Shown in pieces: positions 21,300 to 31,660 of a stretch of DNA of 64,000 nucleotides; the stretch's first letter is position 1, and the number at the start of each line of letters is the position of its first letter. Where the stretch lies: positions 2,999,001 through 3,063,000 of the forward strand of contig OX335652.1 of assembly GCA_946894095.1 (NCBI GenBank), in the 5' to 3' direction. Origin of the DNA: Incurvaria masculella (Eukaryota > Arthropoda > Insecta > Lepidoptera > Incurvariidae). The notes beneath the pieces were generated by a model that saw nothing but the letters and a program-made list of their open reading frames with translations, was not told where the DNA came from and did not search any database. The position numbers were made by a program, and so were the translations under genes.

Positions 21300-21652
21300 C
21301 ACTGCGGTTGATAATAAAAACAAATATTTATTTTAACACACAATAGTACAATAATTGGTACACAGTATCAGACACAATTAAAAACAGTAGTAGGAACCAA
21401 GTAAAGAAATATCGAAAGATGTGCGATGTGTGAAAAATGGCTGTGGCTCAGCTGGATGTCAGCAGGGGCGAACCCGCTGGCCGCTGGTCTTCCGCCACCG
21501 CCACCTACAGAAGCGTTAGTGGAAGTGTGTACACATTTTTAAATCGCCAATTTTAAAGATTTTATTTAAAATCCAAACATTTGTTAGTGATGTTGTTGGT
21601 TGGGTGTTGGAGTGAAGCGTGAACTACGCGTAATTTAAATAAAAAATTAAAT

Positions 21653-22812
21653 ATGTAGGACAACTTTGGGGAGTCGCTGGCAGTGGCATTGGACATCTCC
21701 AAAGCCTTTGGCCGTGTTTGGCACCGGGGCCTACTAGGCAAGCTCCCGTCCTTCGGCATTCCTCCCAAGCTTTGCTCATGGATCGCCAGCTTTCTGTCGG
21801 GCCACTCCTTGTACGTTGCCATCGATGGTGCGAATTCGGACGACTTCCCGATTGGGGCTGGTGTACCACAGGGCTCAGTGCTGTCACCAACGCTACTTTT
21901 AATTTCATTAACGATTTACTGTCCCTCGGCATGATACACAGTTACGCTGATGACAGCACGGAGCATGAGGGGTATGTCAGGGATTGGAGGAGCAGAGATG
22001 CACAGCCCATCGAGGCGCAACGTTCTGTGGTAAATAAGGTAGACACTGTTCTCGAGAAAGTAGCCAACTGGGGCCAGGAGTAACTTATCGCCTTCAACGT
22101 TCGCAAGACCCAATGCTGTGTTTTCTCTGCCAAGGTAGAACCCTTTCCGCTCCTCTCAAGTTTCCAAGGCAACGTCGTACCTGTCTCGGATCACCTGGAC
22201 CTACTGGGCTGCAACATCTCCAAAGACGTGGGTTTTCGGCGTTTCATTGAAGCTAAGGCCAAAATTGCATCGCAGAAACTGGGGACCGTTGCAGAAGGTT
22301 CTTTTCACCGGTACAACTACTTCTTCTTTATAAATCACATATAAGGCCGGTGATAGAATACTGTAGCCATATATGGGAAGGCAGTCCCCAGTACCTGCTG
22401 GCGTTCTTGGACTCAATTCAGCGCCGACCGGTCCGTCTAGTTGGGGACCCACAAATCACCACTGGCTTGGAGTCAATGAGCCACAGACGGTTTGTGGGGT
22501 CGCTCAGTCTGTTCTACAGGTACTACCATGGACGTTGCTCTGTGGAACTTGCATCCCTCATTCATGCCCATCCTACCTATATCCGGAGCACCCGCCGCAG
22601 ATAATCAGAGCACCCCCTTGTGGTTGACATTAGACTTTTGAGAACGAACCGTTTCTCAAACTCTTTTCTCTGCCGCACCGCCAGGATATGGAACTGTCTA
22701 CCGGCGGATGCCTTTCCTCATACCTATAACCTGGGAGTCTTCAAACGTAATTTGAATAAGCTCGATAGCCCTGCCATAGTCCGCAAATCCGCTGGCATGG
22801 CGCCTCGCTGAG
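21653..22812 (+). pseudogene. Decayed jockey-like LINE ORF2 (RT core to C-terminus)
   Basis: This is the largest of the dead LINE fragments. The frames give VALDISKAFGRVWHRGLLGK (catalytic Asp), GAGVPQGSVLSPT, then after a shift NFINDLL and SYADDST (YADD box). Next come VRKTQCCVFSAK, VIEYCSHIWEG-like sequence, RRPVRLVGDP and, near the end, ARIWNCLPADAFP with YNLGVFKRNLNKL. At least three frameshifts and several stops are present. It lacks the endonuclease and the N-terminal half of RT. It is related to the fragments at 14.6 and 34.4 kb more than to the LINE at 55.6 kb. Confidence 0.8.
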
Positions 22813-22851
22813 CGTGGTTTCGCGAGGCGAGGTGTTTTTGGCTTTTCTTAG

Positions 22852-22913
22852 CACGAATCATGAGATACAGCCCTCTGACAGACGGACGGACGGACAGCGG
22901 AGGCTTAGTAAAA
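22852..22913 (+). mobile_element. Family A fragment
   Basis: Only the CATGAGATACAGCCCTCTGA and (GACG)n to GCGGAGGCTTAGTAA part is present, immediately after the dead LINE. Confidence 0.6.
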
Positions 22914-23204
22914 ACCACATTACCGGTGCCATGCCAGGACCTTCTGATTTGGACTGGACCTGGACCGGGCAGAACTGTGGGGTTACCATGCTAATAGGAG
23001 GCGAACAGGCAAGAGAGTGATTAAATCTGACGTGTAGTTGCAAGCCGTACCATGGTAACTGTCAAACGACGTGTTATTCGGTCGTTCAGATGAACTCAAT
23101 TTTCCCAGTTGTGAAGGGACGAAATGCAATTCAAGGTCAGATTTGATCACTCTTTTGCCCGTTCACCTGCTTTTCACATTGCGAGTTCTTTACCACGTTA
23201 ACCC

Positions 23205-23490
23205 CCGGTTATGGATGGAAAGTATTGACAATTTTTCATTGCCGCTTCAACCATAGTTTCATCCAATGCGGTGTTGCCAACCCAGGCGAGCTTAATCCAA
23301 CCACCCAGTAGGGGAAGGGGACCTACATTTTTACATGGGTCCCGAACCACGGAACTGCTCGCATTCGTAACGAAATGCATTTAACCAACTCAGAAAGAGA
23401 AAGAAAGTGGTGCATGCCCAGAACCTATAACCTTCTGTATGAAAGGCAAGTCCTCTAGCCCCTACACCCCCTGCTTGAAAAGAGCAAATG
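23205..23490 (-). mobile_element. Family B SINE with diverged tRNA-like head, reverse
   Basis: The body is clear (TTCATTGCCGCTTCAACCAT, CATCCAATGCGG, CCGAACCACGG). At the far side is a head whose reverse strand reads TGTAGGGGCTAGAGGACTTG (A-box region) and ATAGGTTCTGGGC (weakened B box). The junction CCGAACCACGG|AACTGCTCGC matters for comparison with 37400. Confidence 0.6.
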
Positions 23491-23629
23491 CCGAAATAAA
23501 AATATATCTCTTGTCATAGAAACAGCATATCCATCATAGCCATCCTCTTTTAGTGAAATTAATAGGCACAATTCTCTTTACCACTCAAATTATCATTATC
23601 CATGGTGAAGCTACTATGGTCATTCAGAC

Positions 23630-23875
23630 ACCCAAAGATGGCGCATCTCGCAGCAACCTGCTGGCCTCTCGCGGCCGGTTCGCCGCGGCTCGTTGGAAAG
23701 TCTGCGGGCGGTGGGGGGAATGCGGCGCGGGGAGGGGTGTGCGCGTGCGCACGCGGGGCGAGACGACGCGCGCGCGGAGGAGGCGGTGCGGTGCAACGCT
23801 CCTCCGATCTCGGCTATAAATAGCGGCCGCACCGCACCGGTCTCCCCCGCCGCGCCGCTAGAATATCTTGGCGGC
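23630..23875 (+). promoter_or_regulatory. GC-rich island with a consensus TATA box
   Basis: This strongly CpG-rich block contains GGCTATAAATAGCGG with TATAAATAG at 23815-23823, a textbook metazoan TATA box. A start site would fall near 23845 (CCGGTCTCCC). The first downstream ATGs (23888, 23892) open only 7-13 codons (MESMNFENTFKIF), so any transcript would be non-coding or spliced. No nearby donor was identified. It is a promoter candidate by sequence only. Confidence 0.4.
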
Positions 23876-23899
23876 GCGTTTCGGCATATGGATGGAGTC

Positions 23900-24428
23900 T
23901 ATGAATTTTGAAAATACATTTAAAATTTTCTGACGAATATTAATTGTGGCACTCCAAAATTACGCTCAAATATAACCTGACATTGAAGTCAAGAAAACAA
24001 ATACCGCCATCGTCGGCTTAAACCGGTTACACCATTCACGAATATGGAAATTGTTAAAAAAGAGTAAAAACAGGTTTAAAGTAACTGCGCAATAAAAGTC
24101 TTAGTTGTAGCGATCATCTGTTTTTATCACAACTGTAGTTTTCCGTTCGCGAGGCGGTGATGGTGTAACATCAAGGTACTGTAACATCGAGGACTTAGGA
24201 CTAGGCATGTCGCTGAGGACTGAGGTTCGAAGTGGATCACGGATATGTCACGTATGATCACGTATTCTCATGTCGTTGCACCGGAAATATTAACAAATAA
24301 TGGATGCAACCCATTATTATTGCAACAACTTGTATATCATTGATACAACCCTTGCTCTCTCGCTTGCTGTAAAAGAGATTTACGTTTATATACGTTTATA
24401 GATTCCTTTTTATTGAACCTAACCTAAC
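23900..24428. other. No gene recognised
   Basis: AT-rich. A small AACCTAACCTAACTT motif lies at the right edge, next to the family C insertion. Confidence 0.2.
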
Positions 24429-24972
24429 TTAAGGCGGCCCATCCCGCTCAACTCCCCATTCAAACGGGGAAAGAAGATCACGCCCATATTTCTTGTCAAA
24501 GATCCCAAATTTTGCTCAAAATAGCTTTATTTGATCGAACTAGATGTCTGATGACCGTTGGCATTGTAAAATTATGTTTGGTTTCTAAGTTATAAGGTCC
24601 GAAAGTTCGAGTTTTTCGCGCGTTTTATACAATAACTTTGGAGGTGGATTACGCAACGATAATGTAAGAAAATCTTAAAAAGATCAGTCATCGGACATAG
24701 CTTATTTAATCAAGATTTATAATCTATTTGGTTTGTGTTAGATTTTTGAATACAGCGGTCGTCGTTTTGTTTTAGTTATAAGTCGTTTTGTAATTAAAAT
24801 TTTCGTTAATCTTACCAAATCATACACTATGCACATTGTCTTTTTTGTGGACATGTTGCATCTTCCTCATCATGGAGCCTGTCTTCTTCTTTGAAACAGA
24901 GAAGATCCTAGAGCGCAACAGCACGGTTTTGTACCGTGCCCGCGAATGTCCCGGCGGGTTGGGCCACCTTAA
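24429..24972 (+). mobile_element. Family C MITE, complete
   Basis: It is flanked by TTAA at both ends (24429-24432, 24969-24972), with both terminal repeats present. Confidence 0.75.
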
Positions 24973-25424
24973 GAATAACACCTTATATTGTGCGTCAGCG
25001 CATTTAGACATGTTTAATTTTGTGCACGCTTAAGTCGAAATAATGTAACAATAATAATAATTGAACATATAATTTGGATGTCTTTAAACGCATAGTTGAT
25101 ACATTCACTTCCGGCATAATAATTGCCCGCCCATTCGCTAGCATGGCACCTCGCCCGCATGGTGGAACCGGCAGCCCCTAATTTCCACTTATAGTTTCTG
25201 AATGAAAAGAAATAAACAATTTATTTTTGTTCTTTGCCTTAAACTTCAGTGGCATTTCAATGCTGTATTTTCGAAAAAAGTATATAGAACAACAGCGAAG
25301 TTTCGTAGCGGACTTCACTGAATCCACGGTTGATCGATAGTGTATAACGTTTTTTTTTTTTTTATGTGTAGCCTGGTATAGTTTGATTACTAGAAGTTAA
25401 AATAAATGGATTTCAATGTAATTT
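24973..25424. other. No feature recognised
   Basis: AT-rich; a 15-base poly-T lies near 25351. Confidence 0.2.
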
Positions 25425-25705
25425 AAAAACCGGCCATGTGCGAGTCGTACTCGCACACGAAGGGTTCCATACCATCGTACAATATTGAACATAAAAACAA
25501 TTTTTGTATGCCCCCCCCCTTTCATTTTTATGATTTGTTTATTTTGCCTATCGTTGTAGCGGCAAAATAAATACACACTCTGATAATTTCTGCTGTCTAC
25601 CTATTACGGTTCATGAGATACAGCCCTGTGACAGACGGACGGACGGACAGCGGAGGCGTATTCATAGGGTTCCATTGGCACCCTTTGGGTACCGAACCCT
25701 AAAAA
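25425..25705 (+). mobile_element. Family A element
   Basis: Both ends are present (AAAAACCGGCCATGTGCGAG, ACCGAACCCTAAAAA), with a C10 run at 25512. Confidence 0.75.
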
Positions 25706-26004
25706 TCCGAATATGCTGGTAACTTTAGTGATCAAAACACATAGTGACATGCATTTCCTTATTGCACAAAATACTTGTGGAACAGTAGGAGGCGCTAGGC
25801 ACGCACGTATTCGCTAGAAGGGCAGCAAGCTGACATATTTGCCAGGAGGGTGGGCCAGAAGATCGGAATGCTGCAGGGCGTCTCGTACGAGCGTGTCGCC
25901 GGCAAGCGGGCTGACCTCGGCGGCGGCGCAACGAGGCCGCCGCATCGCTCGACTCGCTCCGACCACATCATCATTCCGATGCAGCATATTTTTTTCTGTA
26001 ACTG

Positions 26005-26290
26005 GACTTTGATGGCTAATACCACAACCAACGTAGTGAATAGCCCAACACACCGCATTTCCGAAGGATTTGGCTGCAATGCCAGAACCTTCCACTTATG
26101 AACACGGCTACATTGAACTAAATGGAAAACGCGGACAATTTTTATTGCTACTTCGACCTTCGTCTCATCCAATGCGGTGGTACCAACTCGGGCTGGCTAA
26201 ACCGTACCACCTTGGAGGGGAAGAGAACCTACAGTTTTAGATGGATTCCGAACCATGGAACCGCTCGCATTCGTAACGATATGGGGACCA
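26005..26290 (-). mobile_element. Family B SINE body, reverse
   Basis: ATGGCTAATACCACAACC, GAACACGGCTACATTGAACT, TCATCCAATGCGGTGGTACC and CGAACCATGGAACCGCTCGC run through the body to the head boundary, where the forward copy at 26294 takes over. The two form a head-to-head pair. Confidence 0.65.
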
Positions 26291-26293
26291 AAT

Positions 26294-26672
26294 GTCACGT
26301 CCAATACAACGTAAGCAGTTCGCAGGGATTTGCCATGCATGCCAGGAGAGTGGGTTCAAATCCCCGCCTGGCGCATGCACCACTTTCTTTCTCTTTCTAA
26401 ATTGGATAAGACCATTTCGTCATGAGTGCGAGCTGTTCCATGATTTGGAATACATGTTAAATTTGTGATAGGGATAAGCCATCCATGGTACCCATCGGAC
26501 CATCGCCTTGTAAGAAAACATGCTCGAAACTGCCGTTAAAAATTGTCAGTGTTTTCCAACCAGGCGTGCTCATAAAGGGAAAGTCCTAACATAACATGCC
26601 TTCGGTATTGCGATGTGTTATGATAATATCATGAAGGTGGGTTAGACCTATGGTTAGAAATTCATGTCCAGC
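26294..26672 (+). mobile_element. Family B SINE with tRNA-like head
   Basis: The head contains GTGGGTTCAAATCCCCGCC, a perfect B-box context (GGTTCAAATCC at 26352), and GTAAGCAGTTCGCAGGGATT in the A-box position. GCACCACTTTCTTTCTCTTT leads into the diverged body, which ends before a family A element. Confidence 0.65.
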
Positions 26673-26675
26673 TAC

Positions 26676-26974
26676 AAAAAAACCGGCCAAGTGCTAGTCG
26701 GATTCGCACACGAAGGGTTCCGTACCATCGTACTAGATTTAACACAAAAAAATCACGATTTTTTTCTTTAATTTTTTATTTTTTTTTATTTTACCTTTAT
26801 TTATTTGTTGTTATAGCGGCAAAATAAATACACACTCTGTGAAAATTTCAGCTGCCTACCTATTACGGTTCATGAGATACAGCCCTGTGACAGACGGACG
26901 GACGGACGGACGGACAGCGGAGGCTTAGTAATAGGGTTCCGTTTTCACCCTTTGGGTACGGAACCCTAAAAAAA
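26676..26974 (+). mobile_element. Family A element, full length
   Basis: Both ends are intact (AAACCGGCCAAGTGCTAGTC, GGTACGGAACCCTAAAAAA), with four GACG units. It sits directly on the tail of the preceding SINE. Confidence 0.8.
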
Positions 26975-28059
26975 GCAAGTAAAATATCACGTGCAATACT
27001 ATAACCGTTTATTGCAGCGTGAATTGCAGCCTAGTGGGTCAAGGTGCTCCGAGACAGGTGCAACATTACCTTGAAAGCTTGCTAGGTATACGATAAGGGA
27101 TTCACCTTATTATATTCTAAAGACAGGCTTCAAAATGTGTAGACCCCTCATACAGGTTTAACTTCAAGGCATAGATGGAAGTATAATCTAGGAAAAGTAA
27201 TGTGTAAAGCTTGCAACTAAAAATATAAAATTTATTTTAACTAAGCGTATAGGTTTTCGAGTTGGGCGGTGTGGTGCACTATCTATTACGCCGGTGTGAC
27301 TTCCGAACTGCATCTACCAAGAAAGTTATCGATATTGTTTATTCGGTCCCGTATTAATTCCGGTAGCGGTGGGACGTATTGTACCATTATAGGGGTTTTG
27401 CAATGGCGTTTAGTAAGTAGGTATTGTGTGCAAACATTCGTCGTTATCGGCTGTCCAGCGATTGGTTGGAATTTTGTATGATCATTTCGTTGATCGTTTA
27501 CAACGAATCCTTGTAAAATACTAGTTCGATATAGACTAGGAAATTCAAATCGCACGAGACTTTTCTTAAAAATCGTTAAAAATGGTCAAAGAAAGTAAGG
27601 AGATTCAGCCACAAGAAGTGGGGAGAAATGGGTGATTTCACTTACTTACATTGTCAGTTAAGGTCCATGGATTATTTTATGACTTTTTGTTTAACTGTTC
27701 TCAAAAAATCGATATCCATTATAAGTGACGCACGGGACATACATATGTTTGCACGTTAGGAGAATCAGGCGGGTCCAAGGTCCTAACACATTAGTGTCTA
27801 ACCGTCTAGACGTGGCTCCTTGGCGTCAGTGCTACTCTGATTGAGCTCCGGCTCTTTTAACTGATTTGAGCGTTCTGTGGGTGTTTCGTCGGCCAAAAGG
27901 ACCGAGGAAAATAACTGTGGTAAGCCAATCTTAGACAATAGTCCAGCTCTTTTGTTAAGCCTATAGAAATCTTATAAAATGGTCGTCCTGACACCAAGCT
28001 CTGCGTGTACCTACAAACACAGTTCATTATTTGTTATTTCATCAAGCATGACACCAGGC
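26975..28059. other. No gene recognised
   Basis: Over 1 kb without an assignable element. The 27269-27481 frame has no family or splice context. Confidence 0.2.
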
Positions 28060-28520
28060 CTGCGTTCCCGCCACCCAAAAGGCGCGGCGGTGCCGTCATC
28101 AACGTAGCCGCGGTAGCCGCGTGGGCAATTGAAAATATTGAGGCTCGGTTTTTTTGCCGCAGAATCCCTTCAGATCTAAGGCTTACGGTGGCTTTAGTGC
28201 CCTTTAGATTGAGTAATGCTATCCGCACGAGGAAGCTGTCAACTTTGTGGGGATCACCACAACACCTCGTCTTGCGTCCGTTCCACAATTTAGCCGGGTG
28301 GAGTGAGTCGAGAAATCTCGGCGTGAAAGTGGTGCAGTGCCCTCAGGCGCTGCCGCGTCCGCGAGACAAGACAACCCGGAAGCGTGTGGTGCCGCGCCCC
28401 GCCGCCACCGCCGCGCCGCCGCCGTCTCCGCGCCGCAACCGCGCTCGCTAGGAAGCGAGAGCAAGCCAACTCGAGCGTACCGCACGCAACGGTACCGCCC
28501 GATATCGATTGTGCTGCCAA
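28060..28520. other. GC-rich island
   Basis: CpG-rich, especially CCCGCCGCCACCGCCGCGCC at 28398. Frames run open on both strands (148 codons plus, 134 codons minus), reflecting composition; the translations are proline/arginine/alanine-rich without a recognised domain. Confidence 0.3.
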
Positions 28521-28559
28521 CGAGCAGATAACCGTCTCCGACATTACTGGATCGTGAGG

Positions 28560-29118
28560 ACCTTGATATTCCTTTGTACTTATAGTTATTAAAAATATAT
28601 AACGTGCAGAATGCATTCTGCATGCATCAAGAATCTTTTCTAGCTTAAAACTTCAGGTATGCATGATCAATTTACGTGTAGTTTTCACTGGTATAATGCC
28701 GACAAGTTTACACGATGCCTGCCAGTTGAAACGATGTCGCCACCAGTGACAGACGACGAGGTTTTATGCCTATTTCTTGTAATTAAGAAAGCAGGAATAC
28801 ATCGTTCAGAGTGGTGTAAAATTGGTTTTCGAAAAGAAAACACTTCTCTCATATAAATGTGATCAAAGAATTGAGGTCAAATAATTTACCTACTCCGAAA
28901 GATTGCCTTTATGTTTTGTCTTTATTTTATTTTATTTTATAAAAAACCTACAGCTAACCTATGATTATTACATGCTAATTATTTTAATATTTTTAAGCCA
29001 AAGACATCAATGTTCGCAATCTGAAATGTCTTACAACTAAACGATTTACCTTTATACCTTTATAAAGATATTGAAAACTCTTATGATTGGCGACTGCATA
29101 AATCTGGCTGTTTTTTCT
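28560..29118. other. No gene recognised; TTTTA microsatellite
   Basis: It contains a (TTTTA)n stretch at about 28921-28942. Nothing else is assignable. Confidence 0.25.
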
Positions 29119-29157
29119 TGCATACTTGAACCGCTCATGCACACGTTCAAGTATGCA
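29119..29157. repeat. Short perfect hairpin
   Basis: TGCATACTTGAAC and GTTCAAGTATGCA form a 13-bp stem with a 13-base loop. Confidence 0.6.
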
Positions 29158-29333
29158 GGACGCAGCTTGATCAAGTCGGCAGAATCGAAATACGGTTTTT
29201 GCTTCAAGTAGACTCGCCATGCACGGGGAAGTACACTGGATGCAGCCTCAAGTCCGCTGCTAACTTGACGGTAAACTTAATCGTGTATGGCCGGCTTTAC
29301 ACTTGGAGTGTAGGTGGACCCGATTGCTTTCAT

Positions 29334-29449
29334 TCGCATTCAGAAAGCACCTGTCAAAACTTAGTACGAGATTAGCACCGGACTAACCATACAAAAACCG
29401 GTTTAGTCCGGCGGATTAAAGTTAGTCCGCCCACTCTGAATAGAGCTGT
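29334..29449 (-). mobile_element. Family F MITE, complete, reverse
   Basis: It runs from ATTCAGAAAGCACCTGTC to AGTCCGCCCACTCTGAATAG with CCGGTTTAGTCCGGCGGATT in the middle, the block missing from the 7985-8600 copy. Confidence 0.6.
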
Positions 29450-29453
29450 TTTT

Positions 29454-29825
29454 AACCGACTTCAAAAAAAGGAGGAGGTTATCAATTCGTCTGTATGTTT
29501 TTTTTTTTTTTTTGTTTTTTTTTTTTTTTTTTTATGTTTGTTACCTCATAACTTTTTCCTGGGTGAACCGATTTTGATGATTATTTTTTTAAATGATAGC
29601 TAGTGCTTCCCAAGTGGTCCCAATTTGGTTAAGTTCTGACAATGATATCCTAGAGAAAATCATAAAAGTCTTAAATTTGTATTAAGATGTGCGCGTCAAA
29701 TGGACGAATAACTCAATATAACGCCAACCAATTTCGGTGATTCTTTTTTTATTGGAAAGGACGTGTACAAATTAGTAAGTTTACTTCACATTCACTAAAA
29801 ATTAACAAATAAAAAAAAAAAATCC
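29454..29825 (+). repeat. Insect-type ACCGACTTCAAAAAAAGG repeat with poly-T
   Basis: It starts AACCGACTTCAAAAAAAGGA and passes into T-runs at 29499-29533. Other marks are TGAACCGATTTTGATGATT and CAATTTCGGTGATTC. The opening phrase is a common lepidopteran intergenic repeat (recalled). It abuts the palindrome at 29826, whose arms contain ACCGACTTCAAAGAAAAAG. Confidence 0.45.
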
Positions 29826-30101
29826 AAAAAAAATTACCGACTTCAAAGAAAAAGCACTAAAAAGTAAAAAATAATGTTCATTTTTGTAGTTACGATTTCT
29901 GTTATTTTTTGAGTCGGTGTCAGCCAAGGTTAGGTTAGGTTAGGTTAGGTTAGGTTAGGTTAGATTAGGTTAGGTTCTCTTGATTGGCGCAGCGCGTGCC
30001 CGGCTGACGCCGACTCAAAAAATAACAGAGATCGTAACTACAAAAATGAACATTATTTTTTACTTTTTAGTGCTTTTTCTTTGAAGTCGGTAATTTTTTT
30101 T
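29826..30101. mobile_element. Long palindrome enclosing a TTAGG array
   Basis: Arms 29826-29925 and 30002-30101 are inverted copies with 98 of 100 bases paired. The 76-base loop begins with a TTAGG array. The arms contain TTACCGACTTCAAAG and GTTACGATTTCTGTTA. No ORF. This is likely a foldback element. Confidence 0.75.
29928..29976 (+). repeat. Interstitial TTAGG telomere-type array
   Basis: Seven GGTTA units, one variant GATTA, then GGTTA and GGTT. TTAGG is the standard insect telomere repeat. Confidence 0.85.
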
Positions 30102-30285
30102 GTAAAAATTTTTTGTTGTCGATAGTTGCGAGCAGATTATCCGTGAGGCGGTCCCTTCACGCAAGGCCATTCGCAGGTATGCCGCGCTGTAGCGATGTCG
30201 TCACACCTTTAGAAACGCCAAGTAACGCATATGTTAGGAATGTTTTATTACATGTGGCCGGACAGTAAATAATAGTTGCGGGGTT

Positions 30286-30543
30286 AAAAAAACAGGCCAA
30301 GTCCGAGTCGGACTCGCACACGAAGGGGTCCGTACAATCGTACAAGATTCAATACAAAAAAAATCACGTTTTTTGTATGGAACCCCCCTTTAAATTTTAT
30401 TATTTTTCAATCTTACCTATTTGTTGTTATGGCGGCGAAATAAATATGACACTTCATGTGATACAGCCCTGTGACAGACGGACGGACGGACGGACAGCGG
30501 AGGCTTAGTAATAGGGTTCCGTTTGGGTACGGAACCCTAAAAA
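30286..30543 (+). mobile_element. Family A element, two internal deletions
   Basis: Both ends are present. The CACTCTGTGAAAATTTCAGC block and part of the TTTTCACCC segment near the end are missing. Confidence 0.75.
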
Positions 30544-30814
30544 GTAACGGTGCGTCCACTGATCAAAGAAAGGAGGAGATTTGTTATGTAGCGCGCCAGC
30601 AACGAGACCCGCTGTCTCCATTTTTGCTACAACAATTAAAGTATCTATACCCCGATAATTAACTTTTAAGAAAGAAAAAAAGTTTCCTAAAATTTTGTTT
30701 CAATAAAGTTTTTTCCTAAAAGTTAATTGATACTTAAAATAAAATTAGAATTTTTCATCATATTATGAGCCATACATCCAGGAATAAAAATTATTTTAAT
30801 GTTTCTAACATAAC

Positions 30815-30930
30815 ATCTCATCGAATTAAAAATGATCGACGCTGCAATTAAAATTGTCCGTGTTGAAAAATATAATGTAGTCGTGCAATGCCAGGAAGAT
30901 TGTGTTGGAGGGACTTTCCTTACATACCAG
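30815..30930 (+). mobile_element. Possible family B fragment
   Basis: GATCGACGCTGCAATTAAAA, TTGTCCGTGTTG and GTAGTCGTGCAATGCCAGGA weakly follow the body. Flanking 30544-30814 and 30931-31075 are unassigned. Confidence 0.35.
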
Positions 30931-31189
30931 AGGTCTGGATGCATCACTATATTTCTCTTTCCGAGTTCTGTTCCGAGAGAACGATGCGCTCGCGCCACGC
31001 GTACAGCCCGGCTTGCGGCTTGCTCGCTATAAGCGCAATTTTGCGCTTATGACGCCGACACGATCCCGTGCGCTTTAACCCATCTAGCTCTTATTTACTT
31101 AATCTGTAGGTGGGTCGTTCTAAGACCTAGGAACCACTAAGGACCCAAAAAAAATCTACTCTGTGTATATTCTCGCCAAACATTTTTAT

Positions 31190-31320
31190 CGTACCATCAC
31201 GCGCAGTATTTTTGGTCATCATATTAAACATGAACCCTAAGCACTCATGCCACGGACCCCCAGCACTGATACCGCCGGACCCCCAAGGGGTCCATTGACC
31301 CCAGGTTAAGAAACCCTGCT
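31190..31320 (-). mobile_element. Possible hAT-type MITE end
   Basis: On the minus strand the sequence starts CAGGGTTTCTTAACCTGGGG and continues TCAATGGACCCCTTGGGGGT. The CAGGG...TTCTTAA...GGGGTC opening is typical of animal hAT MITEs. The opposite terminus was not identified with confidence. Confidence 0.35.
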
Positions 31321-31374
31321 CTAAATTGAATGATAGACGTTCCATGCAAAGTAATTCATTAATTTAGTATAAAA

Positions 31375-31475
31375 ACAATCCAATCTCTCTACCGAAATTC
31401 ATCAAAAATAGTTGAGCTGTTTGTCGTGGAAACGCGACAGACATACAGTTACTTTCGCATTTATTAGTATGGATT
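31375..31475 (+). repeat. Second copy of the RTE-like 3' end
   Basis: ACCGAAATTCATCAAAAATA and CAGTTACTTTCGCATTTATT followed by AGTATGGA match the end at 1413-1497. Family B fragments follow directly. Confidence 0.4.
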
Positions 31476-31477
31476 CG

Positions 31478-31660
31478 ACATGGATGGCTACTACCAGACC
31501 CAGCGACATGATATTAGCCCAACACACAGAACGTGGGGACGTTGTTTGTAACTAGGCATGGATGGCTAATATCACACCTACTGTCATGACCACAGATTAA
31601 GTAAATCGATCAGTGGTCATGACATAAGCCTGACACGCCACGTGGGATCTGGGTTCGGTC
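31478..31660 (-). mobile_element. Two family B terminal fragments in tandem, reverse
   Basis: TGGATGGCTACTACCAGACC (31481) and CATGGATGGCTAATATCACA (31558) each start a reverse 3'-end fragment. The second matches 19410-19495. Confidence 0.45.

Noticed and set aside
24418..24430. Second telomere-type TTAGG array (AACCTAACCTAACTT)
   Set aside because: Only two and a half units; chance occurrence is likely.
28005..28623. 148-codon plus and 134-codon minus frames
   Set aside because: Mutually overlapping, driven by GC-rich sequence lacking stops; no recognised domain.
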